From: Fonsecaea monophora
Taxonomy: Eukaryota; Ascomycota; Eurotiomycetes; Chaetothyriales; Herpotrichiellaceae
Direction of reading: 5' to 3'
Assembly (NCBI RefSeq): GCF_001642475.1
Contig: NW_019173971.1
Span: forward strand, 62,001 to 126,000
DNA length: 64,000 bases
Made by a program: the position numbers and the translations under genes. The notes under the pieces were generated by a model, which searched no databases, had not been told where the DNA came from, and saw only the letters and a list, made by a program, of their open reading frames with translations. Numbering within the stretch: position 1 is the first letter of the stretch; every line of letters begins with the position of its first letter. This document shows positions 45,930-57,855 of this stretch, in pieces.

Positions 45930-46813
45930 ATGACCTCCCGAGGATTTGGGTAACAGGCGAGCACCTCAAGACTGGAAAGGGACCTCCTGGTCAGGTATAA
46001 AGAAGTTCCTTTGTCAAGAATGCCACTTTGTATTAGAACAGTTTTATTGCAGAAAAATGAGATCACAGAGCGGTTACATTGAGATCTCTCTGTATTCGAC
46101 AATCTGAGCGCATGGTTGATGGCCCCTACGACTTTGTTGTCAGCATAACCACGTCAGCAGCCTCGCAAGTCGCAAGGGGGGACGTAGAGAAGGTTGTTGT
46201 GAGCACAGTCGGCCTGCAAAGAAAAGGCACAGAGCTATCATGTGCTCCAAGTATCAGTCCGGTCATGTCAATACCTGGGCGTTCAAATGGATTCCAGACT
46301 TCGATGGGACCACCACCGAGAGAAGGCTGAAACCAAAGCTACACAGCGGCTATCAGCGCTGTCAGCGCTTTCGGCGACTTTACCTGCCAAGGCAGAAAGT
46401 CAGACACTTTCCCTTTCCAGTCACTTCAGCCTGAAACTCCCAATGTGGAAACTGTTTGGCCATGACTTATCGTAAATCTGTGGCTACCCAACACATGGAT
46501 CCAATGAGCCATTCCAGAGTCGACAAGCGTGTCTAGCTGACCACTGACCCTGAATCGCGAGGCTGGCTTGCTAGGCAATAGCTCCTCATACCAGATGTTA
46601 TCAAGGAAACCGTGCAGCCCCCCCTAACATGGGTCTCAGCCAGCCCTGTCCTTCTACAGTAGGTGTTGAGATCCATCACCTTCGGCTTCAGTGCTGTCAA
46701 GGTCAAGCGCCTGAACATGAGCTCATCTATAAAGACGAGCCACAAGCGGGTGGGTGACAGCATGGTTGAACAGTTCTGCCATCAACATTGCTCTCCATAC
46801 ATTGACATCGACA
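45930..46813. other. Intergenic region
   Basis: Between the PNP-domain gene and the transporter. I checked all frames for a NACHT-type P-loop or repeat domain continuing the PNP gene and saw none. Confidence 0.55.
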
Positions 46814-48583
46814 ATGGCCGGTTTCATCAAAGAGACGCCCGCAGGGCAGTTCCTTCGACTGCTTGGCTTCCAGTCAGGTCTCTTGTACTCTGAAGAGAAA
46901 CCTGGCTTTGAGCCTACTAGCCTCCCTGTCGTCTGCGAACCGGCACCCTCTCCCACTGATAGTGACCTGGAGAAAACCCTGTCTAAGCTCTCCACCAGCG
47001 TCCGCGCAGCTGAGAAGGACGTCACGCTGTCTCCCTCGAACAAAGAGGCAATCATTGTATCCTGGACCGAGAATGATCCCGAGAACCCTCGCAACTGGTC
47101 GCAGGGTAAGAAGACGTGGACTCTCGTGGTGGTCAACCTGTACACCTTCTGCGTCTACTGCACGGCCTCCATCATCACGCCCACCGCAGGAGCCATCCAG
47201 CAGCGATATGGTGTATCGATTGTGGTAGCAAGTCTAGGACTGTCCCTGTACGTCGTTGGCTGTAAGTCTGCACCTGTTTTCCGTCAACACTATACCTCCC
47301 TGATCCTCACTGTCTACAGACGGCCTGGGACCCATGTTTTTCTCTCCCATCAGCGAGATCCCTAGCATCGGACGGAACCCGCCCTATCTGTATTCCTTCG
47401 TCGCATTCTTCGTCGTATCCATTGCACTTGCTTTTGTCGACAACTTCCCTGCAATTATTGTCCTTCGATGGCTACAAGGTCTCTTTGGCAGCCCGGCTTT
47501 GGCCAGTGGCGCGGCGTCCATCGAAGACATATACGATATCTATAGCGCACCGTATGGCTATGTGTGGTGGATCGCAGCCATGTATTGTGGTCCTGCGGTT
47601 GGGCCGTTGATGGCTGGATACGCTGTCCCGCACGATTGGAGATGGCCGGTGAGTTGTCCTGACTCTTACAACACCTTGTGACCCCTTGACACCTATCGAA
47701 ACAGTACTAAAGAAGAAATTCACAGCTCTACGAAGTCATCATCATGTCGGGAATTATTCTCTTCCTACTACCCTTCCTGCCGGAGACGTACCCTGGCAAC
47801 ATCCTCCTCAACCGAGCAAGACGACTCCGCAAAGTTACAGGAGACGATCGATACCGTGCCGAGAGTGAACTGCACCCCATCCCGTTCCGGGCACTCCTCT
47901 GGGAAGCTCTCGTCCGGCCACTGGAGATCACCGTCAAGGACCCTGCGGTACTCTACGCGGCACTCTACGGCGGCCTCGTCTATGCCACGTACTACTCCTT
48001 CTTCGAAGCCTTCCCGCTCGTCTACCTAGGCACCTACGACATGTCTCTCGGCCAGCTCGGGCTGATATTCCTCGGCTTGATGACGGGCTGCATCGTCGGT
48101 CTGGCCTGCTACTACATCTACCTACGCCGGTGGTTCATCCCGCGGGCTCGAAAATACCACGCCGAAAAGGGCAAGGCCGTTGAACAGGAAGAATGGCTCC
48201 GGCCAGGCCTGGCGGGCGTGTGGGGCCCCCCGATCGGTCTGCTGTTGTTTGCCTGGACGGCGCGCGCGGACGTGCACTGGATCGCGCCCACGATCGGCAT
48301 CAATGTCTGGGCCGCCGGCAGCTTCTGCATGTTTCAGAGCATCATCTGCTACATCGCGCTGGCGTACCCAAAGTACGTCGCCTCGCTGTTCGCCGCCAAC
48401 GACTTTGCCCGCTCCATGCTGGCCGCGGGCTTCGTGCAGTTTTCCCGCTCAATGTACCTCGATCTCGGCATTGGCAAGGGTGTCACCGTCATTGCGGGTC
48501 TGTCGGGCGTCGGCGTCGCGGGTATGTATGGTCTGTATTATTTTGGGGGGTTTCTTAGGGCGAAGAGTAAGTTTACGGGATGA
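46814..48583 (+). CDS. DHA1-family MFS drug/polyamine exporter
   Basis: Exons 46814-47261, 47320-47648 and 47726-48583 give 544 residues; introns have GTAAGT and GTGAGT donors and CAG acceptors. The protein is a twelve-span proton antiporter of the DHA1 group (CaMDR1, TPO and Flu1 type). Family phrases are clear: DPENPRNWSQGKKTW before the first span, SPISEIPSIGRNPPY in the loop after span 2, and DWRWPLYEV at the end of span 6, joined correctly across the second intron. The first 85 residues are a cytosolic Ser/Glu-rich tail; the central loop after span 6 (ARRLRKVTGDDRYR...) is basic. Members pump azoles, cycloheximide, polyamines or self-made toxins out through the plasma membrane; the substrate here is unknown. 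The start at 46814 was preferred as the first ATG in frame. Confidence 0.93.
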
Positions 48584-49791
48584 ATTGATGCCTAGAGGGT
48601 CTTTCTCAGAGGGTGCCACTGGAGCGTTTTGGGGGCAGTTTCGAGGAGATGGGTGGGCTGTGGTCTAGAGATTTTGGGTGGATGGGTGTGTGGCGGGTTG
48701 ATGGTTCGTGGGACGGACCGAAGTATGGGATTAATGAAAGGATATATTGGTAGATGGATTGATCAATGGACGCATGGAAGGGTGGTTTGGATGAGTGGGC
48801 GAGGGTTTAATGTGTCACTACAGCCACAAGGATGGGTTCGAAAGTACTCTGCAAGGTGTCGGCACGAGGCATACTATATAGTGATCAACTTGCCTGCTTT
48901 GCTTGTTTCTTTCTGTCCCCGACTCCGTCCTTTTTAGGGAGGAGGGTTAAATGTACCTTTCGTCTCTAAATACCCAAGGGAAACCGACAACTCGACAAAT
49001 CTTCAGTCACCACTTTCCCTATTCCCCTATTTTTTCCTTTTTCATATTTCACTCGACTCGATCATATGGTATCCCACACACAGTCTCTCCGATGAAGTCA
49101 AGTCGAGGCCCTCGAGAATGCTTTGGTCCTGTGCGGGGATACAACGCTGATCAAACGCCGCTGGGGCGGGAATGCCAGTATTCGTACTCGGTACATAGAT
49201 AGATCCGCTTCCCACCTCCAACCTCCAACTTCCCAATTCTGGCTTTGAATACCTTGCCTTGTCTTGCCTGGCTTGCTTGGGGTTATCAGGACAGTATAGC
49301 TTGAGCTCCGCTGTTGGAGTCTCCTCGGAGAGTGCTGCGGGACGAGTGAGTCGTCGGATAGGGATAGAATGTTGAGCAATTTCTTGCGAAAGGCCGCCTG
49401 GAGCTGGCTGACAGGGTCCGTGATTGCTTTTTGCAGACAGGCATGGCTCGTTCGTGACTCTTGCAATTTCTTGGTCTCGTTCTTCTTCTTGATTGTGATT
49501 GATATGTGGGTTGCCAGATCAGGTCTGCCGAGGTGGCGGAGCATAGTAGCTCGTGATACCCCGTGAGAAATAGCTCTCTCTAGCCCTCTAGTTGGAGGGT
49601 AAAGAAAGGAGAGTCGAGTCCTGTTGCGGATCCATGTGGGGACAGGTAATAAATAAATCTTTGGCAATTTTTCTCTCTGGGCTTTTTTTCTTTTGGCTCA
49701 TAGACATATATGCCTGGAGAATGAACAGAATATACCTCGTTAGTGACCACACCGGCGGGATCTGGCCCAGTCTTATCCCGAATATACTTAA
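48584..49791. other. Intergenic region, convergent 3' flanks
   Basis: About 1.2 kb between the transporter and a leftward regulator. Several TGGATGGGTG-like purine-rich stretches near 48650-48800. No gene is supported. Confidence 0.5.
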
Positions 49792-51046
49792 CTAGGCCCC
49801 CTTGCGACTTTTGAAATGCATCTTCCTCAGGACCTGGTACGACAGCCTCTCGTTCCAGAAGAACCTCTCGCAGATCCTGATCCGCTCCATCCAACTGCGC
49901 TTCACCTCCTGCTTCCCCAGGATCCTCGTGCCGAGCGACCAGGTGAGGTCGTTGGTGTGCGAGCTCGCGAGCATCGTCATGCCGACCCACGTCAGCCACT
50001 CGGCCTGGTATCTCCGCGGGTAGGAGGTGTCGAGGAAGCAGGGGCTCGAGGGGAGGAGGCCCGCGTGGACCTGGAGATAGGCCATGTTGAGGAAGCGGCC
50101 GCGCTCGCTCCAGTCCATCAGCGAGCAGTAGGCTTGCAGGGCCATGAGGACGAATTGGTCGTGCAGTGGCAGGTGCGGGTGCTGGAGCAGTTCCATGCAC
50201 CGAGTGGCGTTGGTGAGGTTCGCTTCGACAAGTCCCCGGCTCGCGAGTAGGTAGCTCTCTTCACCTCGTGAAACGGCTGCTCTGACGGAGTCCAGCCATG
50301 CGGTGATGACAAGGATGATGTCGATCACGGCGGCCACAGGGCGTTCGCTAATGCTAAAGTCCTCGAAGCCCTGAGGGAGTCTTGATATCTTCGCACACAG
50401 AGCCGGTGGGAATGGGTGGACTGGACGGCGAAGGTGTTTGGCCGTGTAAGCTTTGCCACCTAGTTGACGGGACACGGCCCGCTGACACTCTGCGTGTGAT
50501 ATGAAGCTGGAGAGAAGATGGTCCTGTAAGCCTGGCTCTTCCTACAATACAATGGGGCCACACCCACCTGTCCGTCACAGTCGCAAGCCAGCCATCAAAC
50601 GCCATCTGCTTGGGGCCACCTCTGCGGTCGATCGCTTCCCTGATGGCTTGTAAGTGGATCCAGGCACTGTCGTGATTCGACGTCAATTTCTGCACCGTGG
50701 TCAGCTCGTCAGGTCGCGTCCTCGAACACTCAAGAGCGCTTTACGTCAAAGGTCGCCAAAAACATCATCGTACATATGACCAAGTCCGACACCTTATCCG
50801 CAGTCGACTGCAGGTACTGACGAAGCAGTCGAATGCTGGTATCGTACAGTGCCTTTGCCTGTGGAGAAGGCCCATCGCGTTCCCGGTCCATCAAGTCGAA
50901 CTGCAGCGTCGAGTTTGCTAGCATGGCGACAAACGAGACGTGGTGGCTGAGGATCAGGGGGATGTAGTGACGCAGAAGGGGCCCGTCCTCTGCCACGCCC
51001 TGGATTTGAAGTCGACGGAACGTGGTAGGCGCATAGATGTCGGTGT
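49792..51046 (-). CDS. Fungal-specific transcription factor, 5' end unresolved
   Basis: Exons read leftward: 51046-50745, 50689-50564 and 50523-49792 (about 386 residues without a start). Introns are 55 nt (GTAAAG...GTGCAG) and 40 nt (GTGTGG...TTACAG). The sequence matches the Fungal_trans_2-like homology region: DGPLLRHYIPLILSHHVSF, TADKVSDLVICTMMFLATFD, AWIHLQAIREAIDRRGG and the C-terminal KRSWMERIRICERFFWN part. The first exon begins after a CAG acceptor at 51047 in phase 1, so an upstream exon is expected. However, the 51050-51480 minus strand has no zinc cluster and stops in every frame when joined. Either the 5' part is eroded or an exon was missed. I treat it as a possibly truncated regulator gene. 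Confidence 0.55.
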
Positions 51047-52869
51047 CTGCGATATCAGGTGAGCATTCTCGTTTGAACCATGTCCGACAGAGAGAATTCT
51101 CGACGCACAGTACCTGCAGGCAGCCTTTGCTATCCCTTCAACTCGAATGGGAAAGATGTCAAGCTCCAAGTGCGTGAGCGTCAATAGTCCATGTTGAGCA
51201 CCTTGCTGGTCCGCGTCACGACCACGTTCAGACTCGTACCAGACTGTCTTGGCCTCGTCCTTGAACAGCACCATTCCAACCTCATGCCTGCTCTCCATTC
51301 TCCCAGACTTTTCACAGAGGATGTTCTGGTGGGAAGTGCGCCTGGGCCATTTCAACGTTGGTCGTGTTTGAGACTGATGGCTCCGCCTCCAGGATATGTC
51401 TCTACGGCAGTTCGTCAAGTTGATGGATGTGCTATTCACCAAGAGGTTGATATTTTTGAAAAGCTCCTTTGCGACGTGTGATGGCGAAGAAATGTCCGGC
51501 GCGGAGCCCCAGGCAAGATATTGTGCCCGCCGTCAATCTGATATAGTCTCTTTCTCACTGAACATCAACAAGACAAATAATAAAAGTAAATCTCCAGTCC
51601 ATCAAGAGCATAGACAGGTAATATCGTCGAAGATGATTATCTCAGCGCGCCTTGTTTAGTCCTAGCGGTTCTCTCGCCCTCGTATTCTGCACGACGGAAA
51701 GTGGCCGGGAATGCACTTGGTGACTCGGTAGGGCAAGTATACGAGCAGAAGTAACATAACCAGCTACTTGGAATGGCATTTCTGGGAGTGAGCGGTCCAT
51801 CTCGTGGGCTATTGGCCCAAAAGAGCTGGAGGCCACATCATTCGTCATTCGCTCGGTTGCTGGTGCGTCCATCCGGATCCAAGATCAAGCGTTAGGTCGA
51901 GTGCGGACCGCTCTTCCGACGGTTGAGCATTGTTGCCATCGATCAATGACCATTCTCATATGAGGTGCATGGCTTACAGTCTTTTGAAGAGCCGCTATGG
52001 ACACAATCAGACCTGTTTGGTGCGTCATCCGCATTTCAACGAGATCAAGACATGGACTTCTCTGAGAAAGGCGATACACTTTCGATAGGGGTCCCGAGCG
52101 GGGGAATACCACCCACTCGCGTATGTAGGAAGCCGTTTGATTCCGGGGCAGCTCCAAGGGGATCGTCGTTAGTCATATGCCTGCATATGCCGACCCAGCG
52201 ACGGGCACCGTGAGAGCGGACCTCAGCCCTGTAGCATTATAGCAGCATAGGATCAAGTACAGTGCAGGCAGACCGTGCTGGTCAGCGCGGCTTGCGTGAA
52301 AGTGGAATGAGGTACTCCCAAGGGGAGAGATGGGGATGAGCCGTCGTTTTTTTTTTCGAGAGAGGGAGAGAAAGACACAAGAACGAGAATGAGAAAAGAA
52401 AGTGTATCACAAGCAGCAAGGAATTGCATTTCCACTCCCGAAAGTGTTGGACCAGTCCTGGAGAGTGTGCAACCGTTGATTTCCAATCTCGTGGACCAGG
52501 ATCTCCAGCCCAAGATGCTCTTTGCCTCTGTCCTCTGTCTTGAACGTCCCCAGTCAACAATATTCGCCCGTTCTCAGCGATGTCAAGTGATGGACCGCAA
52601 GGTTTTCCCAAAGTTTCGCCTGTCTTCAGCTGTTGTCAACCAGTCGCACCATTTGAAGCAGCGATCCTGCTTCAACATCCTCGACCTCTCAGTTCTTTTA
52701 AGATGCAGAATTTTTGGAGACAGAGCCTCGTCTCTCCTTGACAATGGACCCTAGAATGTCGTCGACCACCCAACTAATTCGCCGTGACAACATAGCTGTC
52801 AACACGCTGAGTGCCCGCTTACAATCGCTTTAGCCGCCTAGCTCTCCTCCTCCTTCTCGCCGCCGCACT
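51047..52869. other. Long region without a clear gene, possible 5' relic of regulator
   Basis: About 1.8 kb. The 51050-51480 part has a long minus-strand frame (50954-51442) that could be relic coding sequence of the truncated regulator, but it has no domain motif. The rest holds a T9 run near 52348 and no recognisable feature. Confidence 0.45.
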
Positions 52870-53733
52870 TCACGTGTAGACGATACTCGGAGGATTCCCC
52901 GGCACGTAAACACCATAGCATGCATGGACACAAGTCTGGTCGATCGCAGCAACGCCTAAATTCTCGTCAGTCATCGAGGCCACTCCCTAATCCATAGACG
53001 GACGGGCACTCACGCAAAGTCTGCATCGCTACTCCCCAAGTGCCTGGTCTCTTCTTCTTATCCTCCTCCGAGAGGCCGTGTCCATTCTTCTCCGCAAAGT
53101 CTGCATCAGCACCGGGGTGGGCGAACACTGGATGTTCGGGAGCCTGGTCAGCGATAGTCGTGCCTACGATTGCGGCAAGGCGATCGCTTCGTTGCAAAAG
53201 TGGGAGCCAGTCGCACTTTCTGGCAGCTTTCGGCATCCAATATGTGATGTGTCCGGCGATGTAGGTGTGGAGGGCCTCTGCGTCGCGGTGCTGGTAGAGC
53301 GCGTCGATGAAGGTGGGACTGGGGATGGTGGATTCTGTCGCGGTGAACATGCTTGTGATTTCGTCAAAAGCAACCGTCTTTACACCGTGCATCATGAATT
53401 TGTCCGCGGCTATGTAAACCTTGAGCCAGAACGTATCTGGTTCCCATGGGGATGGAGGGGACCATTCCTTCTCGGGAACGGACTTGAGGTAGAGCCAGTC
53501 GCACAAGAACTTGATGACATCTGGTTCGTCCTCTGGTAGTTTGAGCTCTTGGGCCGCTGCCTCGAAGAAGGTTCCGTTGAAGGTCGCTTTAAAGAATTTG
53601 GAAGCCGCGCAGAGTGAAGCTTTGGGGACGACATGACTTGATCAGCGCCAACCGAGATATTCACCTCTGCATCGTCTGGAGAAGGTCGTGTTCCAGAAGT
53701 CGCAGACTTTGACCGGAACCCGCCTGAAGCCAT
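52870..53733 (-). CDS. BTB/POZ domain protein with apparent frameshift
   Basis: Exon 1 53733-53014, intron with GTGAGT and TAG, exon 2 52955-52870. The start ATG 53733 opens MASGGFRSK and an acidic linker leading into EVNISVGADQV, the first strand of a BTB domain. The expected continuation (ASLCAASKFFKATFNG, LPEDEPDVIKFLCDWLYL) is in another frame, the switch lying close to 53620. I found no splice pair to explain it, so a one-base frameshift (real or a sequencing error) is likely. Downstream the protein continues about 180 residues (IAADKFMMHGVKTVAFDEI) to the spliced end NPPSIVYT. Fungal BTB proteins of this size usually act in protein-protein contacts, some as Cul3 adaptors. The C-terminal exon is supported by its in-frame splice and ending. 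Confidence 0.6.
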
Positions 53734-54243
53734 TGCCACAGAGAGGAAAGGAAAAGAAGCAAAGGTCTGAACCAGGGAGAGACAGCGTGCTGGGAAAGAA
53801 ACAAAGAAGAAGAGAAAGAAAAAGGAGAATCTCTCAAGGTCAGGCAGTGAAAATTGCGGAGAAGTCGTGAGAAGCAATAGAGGTGAATGAATACACTGTG
53901 GTGCGCATGAGGACACTGCCTTGATATTTGTGTCGAGAGACATGAGATTCCGCTTGTCTGTGAAAGGGTCGTTGCGCTCTTCGCACTCCCAACATGCCAC
54001 TTGGTGACTTACAAGGTATCTAGTAAGGACAAAGTGAAACGAAAGTGACAACAGATTAGGAATCATTGATGGGATGTGAAGAGAGACACAAAATCACCCG
54101 GGCGACTGCAACCAGTTGCAAACAGTGCAAAAGCCAACATTGACCACCAACGTCCGCCAGTTTATGAAAATCTGGCAAGGCACAGAATTTTCCCTCCCGA
54201 TGCCCTTTCATTCCATCCAGACAACATAAAGAGGAAACCCCGA
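53734..54243. other. Intergenic region, 5' leader of BTB gene
   Basis: Rich in TTCTT on the minus strand just upstream of the BTB ATG, as in fungal promoters or leaders. No other feature. Confidence 0.5.
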
Positions 54244-54857
54244 TCATGGATACGTCATCTGTCCTGGACTCACATAGGGCTGCTTGGTCTTTGGATTCAT
54301 GCCCGTCGTCCTCACAATAGCTTCCTTGTCTTCCTGAATCAAGGTGCAACATCCACACCAGCAAGATGTGCAGAAATCACCCACGCTCCCACCCTCGATA
54401 CCATATCTGTCACGTGTGGAGCCTCGATTGATGCACTGGAGAATGCAATGTCCCCCAAGGTGCATCAAACAGTAGAATGCGCAGCACTGGATGAGTATCA
54501 GTCAGAGAAACTGGGGTCATAAAGAGATTGGGAACACAAATGCTGATTGAGACAGCAATTGGAACATAAACACATACCTGTCCGTTGATGCCACTAGAGT
54601 CATTGTCGCCCTTGTACCGATCTTGTGTCTTCCCGTAAAGAATGCAGGGACACCAACACGCCAAACAACCTATTCAGCAAGGTCAAGATCAGCAGATATT
54701 CCCCGGCGACGTTGACCAAGTGGAGCATACAGGTACTAAATGGAGAGAAACAGTCAAAAAGTCCGAACGACCATTTTCCCGGAGCTCCGCCGGGGTACGC
54801 TCCAGCAGTTCCGTTAATGGGTTTGTCATTGGACATTCCCATGGGTTGTTGTGCCAT
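54244..54857 (-). CDS. PLAC8-family cysteine-rich protein
   Basis: Exons 54857-54731, 54669-54578 and 54486-54244 give 153 residues; introns are GTATGC...TAG (61 nt) and GTATGT...CAG (91 nt). The first intron splits the Cys codon in FSTC, restoring the family block FSTCCLACWCPCILYGK. The second joins INGQ to CCAFYCLMHLGG. The C-terminus has CTSCWCGCCTLIQEDKEA, the conserved PLAC8 ending. The protein has a Gly/Pro-rich N-terminus, one hydrophobic hairpin and about fifteen cysteines. Relatives in plants and fungi (PCR1, FW2.2-like, cornifelin) sit at the plasma membrane and are linked to cadmium resistance, calcium handling and cell-number control; the fungal role is unclear. Introns lying in the cysteine block make single-exon reading misleading. 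Confidence 0.88.
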
Positions 54858-56555
54858 TGTCGCTTTGAATAAAGAATGTCTTGGGTGAGAGTATGTGAAT
54901 GAGGCGAGCGGGCTCGGTATCAACAACGACCGTAGGGAAAGAACAAGAGTTGAAAACCTCAGGTGTCAAAAAGACATTTCAGTCGACGGAGGCGAAATAG
55001 CAGCATATTTCAGTCATCCACGAGTCATGATTTAGGGCAGCCGTTTGATTGAACATTCCAGGAGACGCGCGGACGGCCCAGACATCTGATCATGGCGGAA
55101 GTCTCCGTTGGAGTCTACACCATTGAAAACGATGGGGGCTTCAGCTCAAGAAAGAGTTCAGCCCCCTCGTGGGCACGAATATCGTTCTCGCAGGAGTGAA
55201 GGCTGCATGATTGTCAGCCTCCTGACCCTTTGCTTGATCACGGCATATCAACTTCTTGGAAGCTATCATTGGACCAAAAGAGGTCAGGGCGCCGCATAGG
55301 GCTGGATTGGGGAAGGTCAGAGCTGGTGGAAGGGGTCCTGATGTCGGAAGTTTGGTCGCCTTAAAGTTTCAGCAGAGACAGAACGAGATAGTAACATACG
55401 AACTGGCAAACATTTGGGATACAGCCTCTGCCATAGAGAACTTGAAGGCATTGATAGTGGTCTAGAGCGTTCCACAAATTTGTGGGCCAGCAATACAGAT
55501 ATTCACCATTGCAACTTGTGGAGATTTGACTCAGCGACTGGCCTGGTCGATCTTGGAACTTGCCGGGTCTGGCTGCTTCACGGCTTTGAGATGCTACTAT
55601 TGCTTCTTGCACTTGATGTCAACGAGTTAGGAGAGTCCAAAGGCTTGAGACTCGGTCCCGAGAGATGAATGCGCAGATTTCTAAGTCTTTTGAAGGATGA
55701 CAATGCAGCTTCTTTCACGAGTACGAGTTGAGAAATCCGAGGGCTGCTCAGCTCCAAACTGGCCCCCTGGGACAAGGCCACCTCCAGCTGCTCCGTGAAT
55801 TCAAAAAGCACATGATTCTGCTAGGGTGTGGTTCGTCAATGAGGCCCTAGCTTGGCTTCCAACATCGTACGAGGCAATTTTCAATAGTTTCGGGTTTGAG
55901 AAAGGGATCTTTCTTCTCGTTAGCGAAACCCCACAGTTGGGGGCTGAAAAACTTTGAGGCTGAAAATAGGAGGTGGAGATCAGAAGTACGAATAGGTACA
56001 CCCAACTGTCGAATCAATGGGAAGGGCCTCTTGGACGCACGACGCACGAACGGGCGAGTCTCGTAACTCCTCGAGAGTGCGAGTACTTCTGCAGCTCGAG
56101 CACAGGATAGATAGCACGGTATCCGTTGTCGTGTTAGGTTGACTGACTGCAGTATGACCAGGATCGTTGAAACAACTGGTCTTGACCCAACGTGCGTCGG
56201 CGTGGTTTCTGGTGAATCGCATGATTGGAGGTTCTGATCTTCGCCCTCATGGGTGTGTTCGAGCCTGAAGTTTGTCCGGTTTGGCCTCCAAAGATATGTT
56301 CGCCGAGCCATCCTGTTGAAACCATCACCGATTGACATACAGGACGCGATCCGTTGCAGGGTGCGCAGAGTGATTGTTTTATCTTTAGTCGAAGACAAGC
56401 TCGGATAGGTAACTTGCAGGCGCTCGAGATGGTAAGGGTTTCAACAGATGAAGCCTGTCTCAATTTTCTCCAAGTTGAAGTCCTTGGCTCTGAAGACAAC
56501 AATGTGCTGCCAGGTGGCTCGCTTCTGCAATCTCGTCGACCTTTGTCGCCGGTCG
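54858..56555. other. Long region without a clear gene
   Basis: About 1.7 kb upstream of the PLAC8 gene and downstream of the RPC17 gene. A 183-codon minus-strand frame (55847-56398) has no motif, low-information composition and no ATG-context support, so I do not call it. Confidence 0.5.
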
Positions 56556-57353
56556 TTATGTATTCCTCTCGCCTTCATGGACTTTCGTGTCTCCGTTTGT
56601 TGAAGCGTTCGCTGCGTGGGCTCGATTGTATTCTTCCCGCATAGTCTCCAATATCTGCTGAATCTTCGCTTCGCCTTCTTCACCGGGAAATCGTTCCTCT
56701 AGCTCTTCTATCACGAGAGAAAGAAATTGGCGATCGTCAGGTTCCTGTGGCTCTTCGTCCCCCTCTGCAGTACCATCGACGCCGTTAACGTCGGCATCGC
56801 CGCCACCGTCATCTTCATCACCATCACCCTCGCCGTTGACTCTCTCTGCTTGTTCGTCGCCATCCGTAGTTTGCCGTAGCTGCTGCCCCCTCGGCAATCC
56901 CAACCCCAAATTGATCAAGACGAACGCTTCGGTTTTCGTCAACCCAAATGCTCGCAGTCTAGGCACGACATTTTTGATGAAGGTCTCTGGCGGTGGGTAT
57001 CGGGCGATGAAAGGGACCGTATTCGTGACATAATGTTGGAACTACACACAGACACAGGTCGTCAGCGATAATTCGTCTCTTTGGGGGATATTTCAGTCCC
57101 AGGGATATATCCCCCGCGCTGTAGACATACGTCGTCTCGCACGCGCTCATAGTCCTTCAAATTGACCTGCTTGTAGGAGCCTATCTTCCGGGGCGGAGGG
57201 CGAGGCGGGTTTTGGGACAGGAATTGATGCACTTCAGAAGTTGTCAGGAGCGCGGATTGGGGATCGAGGACCTATGGACTGTCAGCCATTTTTCTCTCCA
57301 GCTGCTGGTAAAGTGATGGGGGTTCGAGGTCATCAGAAGACACGTACCCGCAT
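56556..57353 (-). CDS. rpc17: DNA-directed RNA polymerase III subunit RPC17/RPC9 (CGRP-RCP family)
   Basis: Exons 57353-57348, 57271-57131 and 57041-56556 give 210 residues. The first coding exon is just ATGCGG, followed by GTACGT; the second starts VLDPQSALLTTSEV, the conserved N-terminus of the family. Residues about 50-100 (YVTNTVPFIARYPP, LRAFGLTKTEAFVLINL) form the HRDC-like helical domain that binds promoter-bound initiation factors. A long acidic linker (about 105-150, Asp/Glu/Gly) is an insertion typical of fungal proteins. A final helical part (LSLVIEELEERFPGEEGEAKIQQIL) ends in a polar tail. With RPC25 this subunit forms the Pol III stalk, which recruits TFIIIB and starts tRNA and 5S rRNA synthesis. 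It lies upstream of NOP58 in the opposite order, sharing no promoter. Confidence 0.9.
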
Positions 57354-57855
57354 GCTGCCTAGGCCTGCTGCTGAATGGCAACCTGAAGTCAGATCAAGCT
57401 TGGAAATACATGCTCTTCGACTTGTCCTGAGGAAAGCAAGATGTCTGGAACTGGAGACTCTTCTGACCTACTGCAATAACCTCAGTAGAGTGCGAGCGAG
57501 CCCAAAAGCGCAGGTGAAATGCGGAGAAATATTTCCAGGACCAGAATCTGCTGCGGGGAATCTTCAGCCTGACGGGTGTCAACGAGGCTGTGTAATTGAT
57601 GCATCCACTAGCAACGCTTTACACCCATCCGGTCCCTTACACGGAGAGAGCTAACAGTGCATTTGTATTGGAACACAAACACTGAACCGGCTATCTAAAA
57701 GTAGGCTCATCCAGTAGTACGGCCTTGTCCTTGTAGATTGTACATTTTTCTCGTCGACAGCATTACTCCGACCAGCTAGAACCCCATCCTCCCGACGCCA
57801 TGCAGTAACCTGAGATGCAGAACGACACAAGACAGCGAAGATAGCAGTCAGCACA
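57354..57855. other. Intergenic region, RPC17 promoter and NOP58 3' flank
   Basis: A 502-bp gap between two leftward genes. No additional feature is seen. Confidence 0.5.

Noticed and set aside
45930..46813. NACHT or NB-ARC continuation of the PNP gene
   Set aside because: No P-loop (GxxxxGKS/T) or repeat domain was found in any frame before the transporter gene.
53410..54066. 218-codon minus-strand frame covering the BTB start
   Set aside because: It reads the leader and first exon of the BTB gene in one frame and then a wrong frame; the hydrophobic F-rich part is translated TTC/TTT leader.
55847..56398. 183-codon open frame on the minus strand
   Set aside because: No recognisable motif and no partner exons; composition is like non-coding frames elsewhere in the window.
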